From a virus: a DNA stretch of 64,000 nt. The notes beneath the pieces were generated by a model that searched no databases, was not told the DNA's origin, and was given only the letters and a program-made list of their open reading frames with translations. Each line of letters starts with the position of its first letter. Positions within the stretch are counted from its first letter, which is position 1. Made by a program: the position numbers and the translations under genes. The DNA lies in IMG/VR virus record IMGVR_UViG_3300028392_000029, positions 62,001 through 126,000 of that record, one strand, 5' to 3'. Shown one piece after another: positions 1 to 9,900 of this stretch.

Positions 1-219
1 ATGCAATGGAGTTGGAACATCAGCACCATCTTCTGCTTCGGTAAGCCACGGGCCCACATATTTGTTTGTTTCGTTATCTATGAATACCCAAATTTTGTTT
101 GGGCCCGTATACGTATGGGTTGCTGTTTTATTTAAAGTACGTTCTGTACTTAGATAATCGTCTGGCACATCATACGTGAATGTTTTTTCGATAATTGTAT
201 TTTTGCTTAAATCTGCCAT
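1..219 (-). CDS. Tail-fibre-assembly-like protein, partial (C-terminus beyond window)
   Basis: Seventy-three N-terminal codons are present and the reading frame stays open to the left edge. It starts MADLSKNTIIEKTFTYDVPD. The pattern FTYDxxDxYL...TLxKTAxxTYxGPxxxWxFID is shared with the complete protein at 1770-2465, so the two are paralogs and this copy probably carries the same chaperone-like C-terminus outside the window. It lies 4 bases downstream of a cysteine-rich adhesin-like gene, repeating the adhesin/partner arrangement seen at 1770-3233. Function as a fibre assembly partner is inferred from the paralog only. Confidence 0.6.
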   Translation of the reverse strand, partial: MADLSKNTIIEKTFTYDVPDDYLSTERTLNKTATHTYTGPNKIWVFIDNETNKYVGPWLTEAEDGADVPTPLH

Positions 220-223
220 GTTT

Positions 224-982
224 TTATCCGTATGTAATTGAAACTAAGCCGCCGCCACCCATGCCGCCGCACCAACAGTTTCCACCGTGTGCTTGAGCAC
301 TTAGGCCTCCGCCGCCTGGGAATGGCGTACAACCAAACCAGCCGCCGCAACCATTACTTTGCTGGCTTCCGTTAATACAGCCGCCTGGTCCGTAAAACGG
401 TCCAGACTGTGCTGCCGGAGCTGTGTGAGCATGTTGTTGTGGATACTGTGCGCACCATGTACTACCAGTATAACTACTGTTAATTCCGTGAATATTTACA
501 TCTCCGCCATAAGCACAACAGCAGTATGGCGATTCTGTATTACAGGTGTAACAAGAATAGTATAACCAGCAAGTTGCATTGCCGTATGATCCGCCGTTAG
601 CGCAGAAGTTACTTAGTCCATAACCTGTTACATAACTGGTATAGCCGCCGCAACCGATACAGTTAACTGATTGGTAAGTTGTTGATGCCGCGCATACAGT
701 GTATGAGCATCCTGCTAGCGCAGAGCTGTATACTGTCTTAACTGAATAGCTTCCACCGCCGCCTGGCCATGACTGCATACAGCAACATGCTCCGGATCCA
801 CCACCACCACCGCCCCACATTTCAAATGTAACAAAAGTTGACCCAGCTGGCACTACAAAGTTACAGCATTGTCCACCATTTGATCCCGAGTTAACGCTAG
901 TGTTGTATACTAGAATTTCTGTAGGGTAATTTGTTCCGCCGGGATAATTCAGCGTGTACATTAATGATCTTAAATCTGACAT
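224..982 (-). CDS. Cys- and Gly-rich adhesin-like protein, copy A
   Basis: 252 aa, very rich in glycine (poly-Gly blocks GGGGGG and PGGGG) and with about 22 cysteines, many as CC or CCC. A segment near residue 40 reads CCNFVVPAG..FVTFEMWGGGGGG, the pattern of the glycine-rich domain found at the tips of phage tail fibres, and the end is GGGGLVSITYG. It is one of three paralogs (with 996-1751 and 2478-3233) that keep the N-terminus, the VVPA/FEMWG core and the C-terminal GGxGGLVxxTY while the middle differs strongly, as expected for a receptor-binding surface. The likely role is a virion tip adhesin in a position comparable to T4 gp38. No signal peptide or membrane segment is seen. The cysteine content is unusual for a phage fibre. 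Confidence 0.7.
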   Translation of the reverse strand: MSDLRSLMYTLNYPGGTNYPTEILVYNTSVNSGSNGGQCCNFVVPAGSTFVTFEMWGGGGGGSGACCCMQSWPGGGGSYSVKTVYSSALAGCSYTVCAASTTYQSVNCIGCGGYTSYVTGYGLSNFCANGGSYGNATCWLYYSCYTCNTESPYCCCAYGGDVNIHGINSSYTGSTWCAQYPQQHAHTAPAAQSGPFYGPGGCINGSQQSNGCGGWFGCTPFPGGGGLSAQAHGGNCWCGGMGGGGLVSITYG

Positions 983-995
983 AGTTATTTGCGCC

Positions 996-1751
996 TTATT
1001 TGTAAGTTACTTGAACTAGGCCGCCGGATCCCCAACCACCCCAGCAACAACCGCCATAACTAATAGCTGTGCCGCCGCCTCCGCCGGGCCAAGCGTTAAA
1101 GTTACCGCTCATTGCGCAACCCATCCATGACTCGCCACATGTTGTAAATGATGTACGTGTACCAGCACCAATATAAGTAGGTGATCCCATCATGTGCCAA
1201 GTGTCGTATCCACACCATCCTTCGTGGGCGGCACCAGTAACTCCGCAAATTGCTAGGTCATATCCACATGCACATCCGCAAACGTTGGTAGCACAGTGAT
1301 AGTTACCGCCAATGGCGGCCCAGCAACAGCTCTGGCCGCCGTAGCCGCCGCTTGCGCATAGATTTAATGCATAGGTAACTGTACCAGCACCTTGTGCAAA
1401 ACTTGGGAATCCGTTAGTACCCTTGGCATCTTGAGCACAGCATCCCGAGCCGGCTGCACAAATCACATAACATTGCCCTGCAACAACTCGAATAGTTTTT
1501 CGAGCATAAGTTCCCGAGCCTCCGCCTTGACTTGGTTGTTGGCAACAACAGGCTCCGCCGCCGTCACCACCTGCGCCCCAGAGTTCAAATTTAGCCCAAA
1601 CTACGTTGGCTGGAACTACCCACAAACAACATCTACCGCCGTCTTGTACCGCGTTACCAGTGTTGCCGTTATAAACATATAACTGACCAAAGGTTTGCGG
1701 AATATTAAATGTATATCTGCTGTCTGGGAAAAACTGTGTTAAGGAACTCAT
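996..1751 (-). CDS. Cys- and Gly-rich adhesin-like protein, copy B
   Basis: 251 aa, paralog of 224-982 and 2478-3233. About 22 cysteines, including CC and CCC near residues 41 and 68. The core reads WVVPANVVWAKFELWGAGG and the C-terminus is GGWGSGGLVQVTYK. The variable middle, roughly residues 95-215, contains clusters such as CGCACGY. A purine-rich GGAG ribosome site lies shortly before the ATG. It sits 13 bp upstream of copy A and directly downstream of the assembly-partner gene at 1770-2465. Probable distal fibre adhesin. Paired cysteines might make disulphides outside the cell or bind metal, but nothing in the sequence decides this. Confidence 0.7.
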   Translation of the reverse strand: MSSLTQFFPDSRYTFNIPQTFGQLYVYNGNTGNAVQDGGRCCLWVVPANVVWAKFELWGAGGDGGGACCCQQPSQGGGSGTYARKTIRVVAGQCYVICAAGSGCCAQDAKGTNGFPSFAQGAGTVTYALNLCASGGYGGQSCCWAAIGGNYHCATNVCGCACGYDLAICGVTGAAHEGWCGYDTWHMMGSPTYIGAGTRTSFTTCGESWMGCAMSGNFNAWPGGGGGTAISYGGCCWGGWGSGGLVQVTYK

Positions 1752-1769
1752 ATTATAATATTCTCCGGA

Positions 1770-2465
1770 TTATAGTTGAGGACCAAGGTCGCCCGGGTTA
1801 GTTGGCATTACCACATCGGTTGGATTTGCTGGAAATGGAACTTTCCATGGATCAATCCCTGCGAATGTCTTTGGAAGGTCGCGTAATTTTTGACGATACT
1901 CTGATAACTTTTGTTTGATAACTGGATCAGTAGCCTGATGGAATGACTGGTCAGTACCTTTGAGAATCGAATCACGAGCTTTAGTCAATGTTTCCCAGTC
2001 CATGTGTGCTTCCTTCCACGGATAAGGCTTTTTAAACTCTTGCTTGTCAGCATCCCATTCAATTCCAGTTAGTTCATAAGTGTGACATGGCGGAATAGGG
2101 TCTGGGTGACCATAAGTATATCCTTCTGGAAGTTGCTCTACAGTGTGTGGCAAATCAGCATAGACATATTCAATGTGGATTAAGCTGGCAATGCAAGGAT
2201 ATTTTTTAGCATCTAATTCTACTTTAATCATATCATCTGGACATGGAACTAAATGACCATCATCAGCTAGAGTATAGTGATAGCGACTAGAAATTTTCAT
2301 TGTAGCTTTATCAATAAAGATCCATAAGTGCTCTGGACCTTTATAAGTCCATTCAGCTGTTTTCTTTAATGTGTTTGTTTGATAGAGATATTGGTCAGCG
2401 ATGTCATAGGTAAATTTTACCTCAACTCGGGGATTCTCAAAATTCTCTTTTTCTTGTTGGTCCAT
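1770..2465 (-). CDS. Tail fibre assembly / tail assembly chaperone-like protein
   Basis: 231 aa, with none of the Gly/Cys bias of its neighbours. The N-terminal half resembles the partial gene at 1-219. The C-terminal 60 residues (LTKARDSILKGTDQSF... then YRQKLRDLPKTFAG, then PFPANPTD) follow the layout of the phage tail assembly chaperone C-terminal domain (R..LL..tDw...D......W..YRQ.LRDiP...WP..P). This domain is often found next to fibre adhesin genes. It lies between adhesin-like copies, 12 bp after the end of 2478-3233. It probably helps fold or attach the adhesin, or forms part of the fibre tip. The first half is unassigned. Confidence 0.65.
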   Translation of the reverse strand: MDQQEKENFENPRVEVKFTYDIADQYLYQTNTLKKTAEWTYKGPEHLWIFIDKATMKISSRYHYTLADDGHLVPCPDDMIKVELDAKKYPCIASLIHIEYVYADLPHTVEQLPEGYTYGHPDPIPPCHTYELTGIEWDADKQEFKKPYPWKEAHMDWETLTKARDSILKGTDQSFHQATDPVIKQKLSEYRQKLRDLPKTFAGIDPWKVPFPANPTDVVMPTNPGDLGPQL

Positions 2466-2477
2466 TTTATATCCTTT

Positions 2478-3233
2478 TTATCCGTATGTTACCATAGCTA
2501 GGCCGCCTGCACCCCAACCACCCCAACAGCATCCGCCGCCGCAAGCTGTTGCGCTGTTACCTGCGCCGCCTGGCCATTTTGCACCGCACATCATTGAGCG
2601 GCCTTGAATTGTTAAACTGGTCAAGCAATAATCCATACCTTGACGATTGTAATTGCCGTATTTTGAAACACCATGTGACCATTCCCACTGGTTACTCCAG
2701 CAGTAATTACTTACCTTATTTGGGCTTGATACTGATGGCATTGTGAGATCGTAGTTAAGTGAGTAGCAACCATATGAGCAACTAGGTATACAAATACCAG
2801 TACATCCCATATATGTTCTGAAACACAACACGCATCCCATGTATCCACCGCATGAGTATGCTACGTTAGTGTAGTTTTGGCAAAGCGCAAAACTTGACAA
2901 TCCACATGTGCCGCAACATTGTTGGGCGCAACAACCTGATCCACCGCCGCATAGGATGAAATAACATCCGGCAGTTACAGGAAGATATTTTTTAGAGTAA
3001 TTGCCGCCTCCAGGACCCCAGTAAGGACCCATACAGCAACATGCGCCAGCTCCGTCGCCACCGCCACTCCATGTTTCAAATACTGCCCAGGTAGTACCTA
3101 CTGGCACTATCCAACAACAACACGCACCGCCATTAGATACAGAGTCAATGTTAGTGTTGTACACACTAACAACCTGCTGTTTATAGTTAGTACTGGGTGA
3201 TGTTGTAGGAAGCAAGTCTCTTAAATTTGACAT
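2478..3233 (-). CDS. Cys- and Gly-rich adhesin-like protein, copy C
   Basis: 251 aa with about 27 cysteines, the highest of the three paralogs. The core reads CCCWIVPVGTTWAVFETWSGG, with a CCC block near residue 66 and a C-terminal GGWGAGGLAMVTYG. The middle, roughly residues 100-215, is rich in Cys, Tyr and Asn and hardly alignable with copies A and B. It is the first gene of the adhesin/partner cassette in the direction of transcription and is 12 bp downstream of the small virion protein at 3246-3569. A receptor-binding tip role is inferred from the glycine-rich domain pattern and from the fibre genes upstream. Confidence 0.7.
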   Translation of the reverse strand: MSNLRDLLPTTSPSTNYKQQVVSVYNTNIDSVSNGGACCCWIVPVGTTWAVFETWSGGGDGAGACCCMGPYWGPGGGNYSKKYLPVTAGCYFILCGGGSGCCAQQCCGTCGLSSFALCQNYTNVAYSCGGYMGCVLCFRTYMGCTGICIPSCSYGCYSLNYDLTMPSVSSPNKVSNYCWSNQWEWSHGVSKYGNYNRQGMDYCLTSLTIQGRSMMCGAKWPGGAGNSATACGGGCCWGGWGAGGLAMVTYG

Positions 3234-3245
3234 ATTGCTTTCTCT

Positions 3246-3569
3246 TTATTTAATAATAATCCAGCCAGCCGCAGTACTATAAAGCAAAGTTACTGTAACA
3301 TAAGCCACGTTAATAGTTAAGTCCTGTGCCAAGCCTTGGATGTTTGCTCCATTTCTTGCAACTGTGCAGTTTGAGCTTGCAAAGTTACCGTTAACATCGA
3401 TGATTTGCACACTATCGCCGTCTAGGCAAGTAGTGTAGGAAGGCAATGTAATTGTTTGCCCGCCTGATGTACAAAGAATCCTGTCGTTAACCAATGATTG
3501 GTAAGTTGTACCAGCATTAATCCTAGTTACGGTTCCTGCAGTTCCGACTGTTGTAATATATCGTCCCAT
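3246..3569 (-). CDS. Small virion / fibre protein
   Basis: 107 aa. The pattern TVGTAGTVTRINAGTTYQSL then NDRIL....GGQTITLPS then GDSVQIIDVNGNF..xNCTVARNGANI is a short beta-rich domain I recognise from structural proteins and fibre ends of T4-like environmental phages, where it often closes a fibre. It probably forms a small trimeric or decorating domain on the fibre. A CATAAATA late-promoter-like site lies 22 bp upstream. Exact role unknown. Confidence 0.55.
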   Translation of the reverse strand: MGRYITTVGTAGTVTRINAGTTYQSLVNDRILCTSGGQTITLPSYTTCLDGDSVQIIDVNGNFASSNCTVARNGANIQGLAQDLTINVAYVTVTLLYSTAAGWIIIK

Positions 3570-3590
3570 ATGAATATTCCTTTATCAGTG

Positions 3591-3598
3591 TATTTATG
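3591..3598 (-). promoter_or_regulatory. Late-promoter-like box CATAAATA
   Basis: On the minus strand this reads CATAAATA, one mismatch from the T4-type late promoter TATAAATA recognised by gp55. It lies 22 bp before the ATG of the 107-aa gene and overlaps the 3' end of the preceding gene. Such a short box can occur by chance in AT-rich DNA. Confidence 0.4.
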
Positions 3599-3914
3599 CC
3601 GTTGAAGTCTCAATTCCAAACGCCATTGCACCAACGTTTGCAGTTGTTGACCAGCAAAGTATGTTAATGCCTGCGTTTAGTACTAGACCAGTTAATTGTA
3701 GAACACCGCGTGGTAAAATTTCACACTGATATTCAATGTACTCTCCGGCAACTGGCGTAGTAGAAGTGGATATTGCCACAGACGTTGCTATTGCCGAATT
3801 GCTCCTGTTAACAATGTTTAAAGTAGCTACTGTAAACGTAGTTGTTGGAACTGTATATACTACGGTCCAGGTTGTCGCTGATAAGTCAGCGTATCCTAAT
3901 CTTCCTGTTGCCAT
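3594..3914 (-). CDS. Small virion structural protein
   Basis: 106 aa, beta-rich, with no charged core. It starts MATGRLGYADLSATTWTVVY and contains FTVATLNIVNRS then GEYIEYQCEILPRGVLQLTGLVL. This type (a YxVPxxxxxxxxVxIxNRS motif followed by IE....LP.G..L..TG) is common as a small virion protein in T4-like marine phages and has relatives in this window at 22391-22720 and 26540-26848. It is the first short gene after the 4042-aa fibre gene in the direction of transcription. Function beyond being structural is unknown. Confidence 0.5.
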   Translation of the reverse strand: MATGRLGYADLSATTWTVVYTVPTTTFTVATLNIVNRSNSAIATSVAISTSTTPVAGEYIEYQCEILPRGVLQLTGLVLNAGINILCWSTTANVGAMAFGIETSTA

Positions 3915-3928
3915 GTTTTATTTCTCCG

Positions 3929-6900
3929 TTAATTTAATAATAAAAAGTTCATTGCTAGCGGTATTCCATTAATACCTGCTCCTGCTCCGGTGAAGTTCAT
4001 AGTAGCAGGCACTAAAATTTGGACTTGCGTTGTAGTCGAAATTGTATTTCCTGCAATATAAATCACACCTGCCGTTAGTGTATTTACGTTCAAAGCACTA
4101 GAACCGCCACCAATTTGGCTACTAATGTATGATTTAATAGCTTTTTGCGTTGGTACAACGTTGTCACTATTGGCTGTAAAATACGGGTCTGTTGAGAACT
4201 GCGTAATAGTTGCATTACTAGAACCCAACGATATAGAACCCAGTGTTAATGAGTTCAATCCAGCTAAGTTAAACGCATCGGCGTTAATACTTGCTACACC
4301 AGTTGCCTGTTGAACGCTGAATAATGTACCAACTTGGAAGTTACCGTCCTGGTCTGTACTTGTATAGAACACACGACCGCCACCGTTCCCTACTGTTTGT
4401 AGAGTTGGGTTGGCTGCTTGTAAAGGTGTACCCGGGTAATTAGTTGTGGTTTGATTACCAGTACCGATACTTAAGAAGTCGTGTCCTGTTAAACGTACCT
4501 GACTATATTTCAATTTTAGTGTCATTGCTGAGCCATGCACTGGTGCATTAGCTGATGTAAATGATGGACTAATTTGGAATACCGCAGTATAAGGTGCAAG
4601 GCCAGGGCCTGTTCCTAACAAGTTAGATACCTGTACTAGTTTATAGTATGATCCGTTACCTGCAATTTGAATATTTGCGCCGGCTGTTGGAGTAACATAC
4701 AATCCAGATATGTTAATATAGGATGTAGTTTGATATGAATCAGCGTATCCGTTACCCGAAACAGTAGCAGTACCAGTTGCGTACTGCAATCCTCTATTAG
4801 TCCACATTGGGTTTGCAATAGCACCTACACCTACTCGGGTACTTTGCGTTGCTGGACTAGTTTGATTAGGATCAGTAATTGTAAGCAACGGGGCACTTGA
4901 ATACCCGCTACCTGGCTCAATCAGTCGGTATTCGCTAATTGCTCCTGCACTTACTTTACAACGTAGTGTTGCTGTTGCTCCTGTGACAATCTTATTAAAG
5001 ATTGTAGTATTCAACGAGCATGCAACCCACAACGGAACTGAACTAGGGTTACCAAATGCAATAGCAGGCCATGATGCAACTGATGTTAAGTTTTGTACAA
5101 CCCAATTAATGCCGTCATTTGATGCAGACACTTGAGTGGCAGCACCTGCCGTTGAAGTCCAGCCACCTGCACCACTGACTAGTGTGAATGAAGAGCCAGT
5201 GGATGTTTGTGAAACCTGTAACTGATTTGTACCAGAGAATACCTGTTGAACATAATAGGTACTTGTGGATACCAAATTACCGAAGAATGTACCGCATGCA
5301 GTGGACCAAGAATCACCAGTACTTGTAGTTATTGGTACAGGAGCTGTTCCAAAAGTTGAGCCAACTGTAACATAATTAGAGCCAACTGTTAAAATGTAAT
5401 AAGGTACGCCAGTAATCAGTCCAGAACTAACAACGTTAATATTCATAGTACCAGTACCGCCGGCCCATGATGTGAAAGCAGTTCCAGTTCCGGCACCGCC
5501 TGAGTAGGTAGCTACTGTTACACTATTAGTACTTGCACTATTTACATAGTATAGTGTGTTGGCTGTTGGGCCGCCAAATACAGTACCACTACCGTTGGTA
5601 AAATAAATCATAGAACCGACACTAATACCCAAAGCTGACACAGTCTGTGTAGTAGTGATTACACCGTTATTTACACCAACTGCGGTTACCTGCCCAGTGG
5701 TTGCCACAGGACCGCCTAAACTTACACCTGCGCCTGCCGCCCAAGCACCTGCCCCGAGTGCCCATGTTACTGCTGAACCGCCATAGCTAGTAGCTACTGT
5801 GATCACACCAGTGCCTGTGTTATTAGTCAACACATAATAAGTTTGTGTTCCGGATACTATGCCGCCTAATACTCCACCTGCAACTGAAGTCCATGCTCCT
5901 GCTGCCGCTGTGGTTAAGTTTAGAGTCGAGCCGCCTACAGTAGCAGAAATTTGTATAGTACTAGAACCGCTGTTAACTTGGGTAATATAGTAGGTAGTTC
6001 CAGCTGTGACTGAACTGAATGTTTGTCCAGTTGTTACGTTCCAGCTACCCACACCGTTGATTAAACTTACTGGATTTGAACCGTAGTTAGCACCTAATGT
6101 GAGTGTACTTGAAGTTGGAATTGTCAAGATATAATATGTGCTACCGCTAACTAATCCGCCTAAGGCAGCGCCTGCTGTGATTGCCACAGTTCCGCTTGCG
6201 TTAATTAACACAAACGGAGCTCCGCCCGGTGTAGCACTGATTGTAATAAATGTACTGTTAATTGTTAAAATGTAGTAGGTTGCACTGTTAGCCAAGTTAC
6301 CAAATGCACCTGATGATCCTGTAGCAAATGATTGCCCAACTACCATGTTACTGTTACTAGCAACTGTTACAATATAACTTGTACCAGTGATAGTAGTTGT
6401 GCTGACGTTGGTTGTTTGTGAAGAACTCACAGCCCACTGACTACCAGCACTAGTTCCGTTACCGCTAATGTTAGCAACAACGTATGTTCCAGCAGTTACA
6501 CCAGAACCACTCAGTGCCATACCGATTACAACAATACCACTTGATACTGTACCAACTGTTAGAATGCCACTAGTGATACTACTATTAGCCATCACGGCAC
6601 TTGTTGTTGTTGTTTGAGTGGCTGTTGTACTTGCTGTAACCGCGGTAGAAGTATAAGTTTCACCAACAACCATGCCAGTCGTAGAACCAACTGTTACAGA
6701 ACTTAGTGTGCCAGTAATTGTGGTGCTGGTCTGGGTAGTAGTTGTGTTGGTTTGCCAAGTAGATCCACTACCACTACCTAATAAGTTACCGGTAATGTAG
6801 ACACTTGCGCCAATACTTCCGCCAGTTAGTACCATACCAATTGATAAGCTGCCAGCTGTTAGTGTGCCTACAGTTAAAATACCAGTTGCACCAATAGTGC

Positions 6901-9900
6901 TACCAGTCATAGTTGCTGTTGCAGATGTTGTTGCTGTTGCTGTTGTAGTTTGAGTAACTGCTGTAAACACAATAGATTGGTTTACAACTAAATTGCTTGT
7001 GCTACTAACTGTTAACAAGTTTGTACCCGTAGCGGCTGCAAGTAATACAGGATTAAATGTAGCGGCTGTGAACACAACAGGTTCGCCCACATCAAATGTT
7101 GATGAGTTAGCAAGCGTAATGCTTGTGCCTGCCGCAGTAGAAACCACAGTACTTGCTGTTTGTGTCGATGTAGTAACAAAACTTTCTCCAGGTACTAAGC
7201 CAGCAACACTAGATAGTGTTATTGAATTTAGTGTACCAGTTGCCGCAAATGATGCAACTGTTCCAGGAGTTGTACTTAGGTTATATGTACCAGCTCCGCC
7301 TGTGCCTGTTCCTAACGAAGTAATGTAAGTGCCAGCTGGTATGCTTGCACTACCTGTTACTACCATACCAACGGCCCATGTACCAGATATTGTGCCGCCA
7401 ACTGTTAACACGCTAGTTGCAATAGTGCTTGCACTACCAGTAGCTGTAGCATTTGTTGTAGCTGTAGCTGTAGGAGTTTGTGTAACTGCTGTTGGAATAA
7501 ATGTTTCGCCAGCAACAACACCAGTAGTAGAACTTACTGTGATTAAATTGTTTACGCCAACAAATGCCTGAGGACTTCCAGTTGTGCCAACGTTGTTAGT
7601 AATGCTTACGTTGTAGGTACCCACACCGCCTGTGCCAGTTCCTAATGATGAAATATAAGTACCGTTTTGTGTTCCGCCGCCGCTAAGGTTCATACCAAGT
7701 GCAATTGTTCCTACTACTGAACCTGTTACTGTTAGAACTGTGCCTGTTGTTCCACTTGTACCTGTTACTGCACTGATATATCCCGAAAATGTTGCAGTAA
7801 TACTTGTAGTTGCTGTAATATTTTGATTTTGCGAAGCAGGAGCTGCCAAGAATAAACCTTGACCATACTTAACTCTACTCCAAGGCAAGTTAACTCCCAT
7901 ACCTGCACCTGAACTCTTCCAAGTAATGCCATCAATACTGTAAGCTGTGGCAGTTGTTGATGCCGCTACAGCTACAAATATGTTTTTACCGTATGTTACA
8001 CTGGTCCAGTTTTGTGAACTTGGTAATGTTCTAGCAGTCCATGTTGTGCCATCTGCACTTGATGCTGCCGCTGTTGAGCCTGCTACACCGCCTGAAATAG
8101 CAACCCAGATTGTACCACCGTATGCTACACCGCTCCAGTTTGCACCGGATGGCAGGGCATTGGTATTAGTCCAGTTTTGTCCAACTGTGCTGTAAGCCGC
8201 ATTAGCACTGCCTGATGCAACTGCCATAAATCTGCCGTTACCGTAGGCAATTGCGCTCCAGTTTGCTGTGGCTGGCATTGCACTACTCGCTTGCCATGTT
8301 AATGGTGTTGTAGCGTAGTTTGAAAGCGTGCCGCCTTTGGCAATAGCAACCCATACTCCGGCACCGTATGCAATAGCAGTCCATGTTGTACTAGATGAAA
8401 GTGTACCGCCTGTAGTCCATGATGTACCATCGCTACTATATTGTGTTGCATTACCATTAGAAGTGATAGCAACATAATAACCACCTGAACCTACACCGGT
8501 ATAGGTAAAGTTAGTAATTGCGCCAGTACCAGTGTTTACATTTGTAATTGTAACTACTAGGTTGTTGGCCGGTGTAACACCTCCTAAACTTGTACCAGGA
8601 ATAGTAATAGTGTTACCGATAGTGTATAATGTTCCGCCGGTTGTAATTGTAATTGCATAAGCAACACCTGTTCGAACAATGCTGAATGTTGCTCCAGAAC
8701 CACTGCTTAATGTTCCAGTTCCTAGTCCAATAGTTCCAGATACAGAGTTGTATGTAACTGTAGTATCACCGTAGGCAACATCAGCCCAACCTGCAGAATT
8801 AAGTACTTGAGTTCCAATTGATGGAACAAATCCCGGAGCACTAGCAACCACTCGTGGTTCAATAATATATGTCGTTGTTAAATCTAAGTTAGTAGCATTG
8901 GTAGTTCCGGGAACTACGTGATCCCATCCTGCGGCATTGATCGTCATAGTACCGCTACCTGATGTTAATACTACAGGTGATGAACTTCCGCTTGCTGACG
9001 CTACTGAGAATGTTGTACCGTTACTTGAAAGACTAGCACCAATAACATAATAAACTGTAGTCAATGGTGTGATGTTGCCGCCTCCAAATGTACTTGCACC
9101 GCTAAAATATATCGGCATGTTGGCATACAAAGTGCTTGTATTAGTTGTTGTAGTAAACACTGAAGTTGTACAACTGTTTACCACTATTGTGGTAAAACTT
9201 TCTTTAGCAACGTTAGCTAGTTTAGTACCTGAGTTATAATTAACAATATAACCAGCTTGTCCGTTACCTGTACCGCCTGTTAGCAATATTCTCATACCAA
9301 TATATGCCGCACTAATGGCACTATCTGTAGCTGCCAAGTTGATCTGATATAACGTACCAGCTTGGGCCACATTTGATTGTGTTACATAGTTTGCACCGCC
9401 AGTTAGTGGTCGTGTTTCAAATACTGCATTATCTCGGAATTCGTTAGCAACAACTGTGGCATTGTATCCAGTACCACCAATAGACCATGTAGCTGTATTA
9501 TAACCTGAACCGGCATTAGAAAATTCCATGCGGTAGATAGCATTTGTACTATCAGTAAACACGTTAGAGACAGTTGCTTGACCTGAACGGTTGTTAATCG
9601 CGGCAGTTACTGCAACTTCATAAGTATCGCCTCCTTCAGCTAGTGTACCGTATGTACCATATGAGCTGTTACCGTTTGTGGCACGCATACGTCCACCTAG
9701 TTCTGCTAGGTATCCAGCATAGCCGTAATAACAGAACACTGAAACTAGCTCAGTTAATGAACTTGAACCAGTACACCATACGCCAATACCGTCGCTTAGA
9801 ATTGTTGTATAGTCGTTAGCAACAATACTTCTGTTACCGCCAGCGTGTAGTGCTCCGTCAATCTTCATACCAACACAACCATAACCAAACATAGTACAGT

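Noticed and set aside
7000-7571. Plus-strand open frames opposite the 4042-aa fibre gene
   Set aside because: Thr/Val/Ala-rich low-complexity codons leave the other strand open by composition. The proteins have no recognisable motif and no upstream ribosome site.
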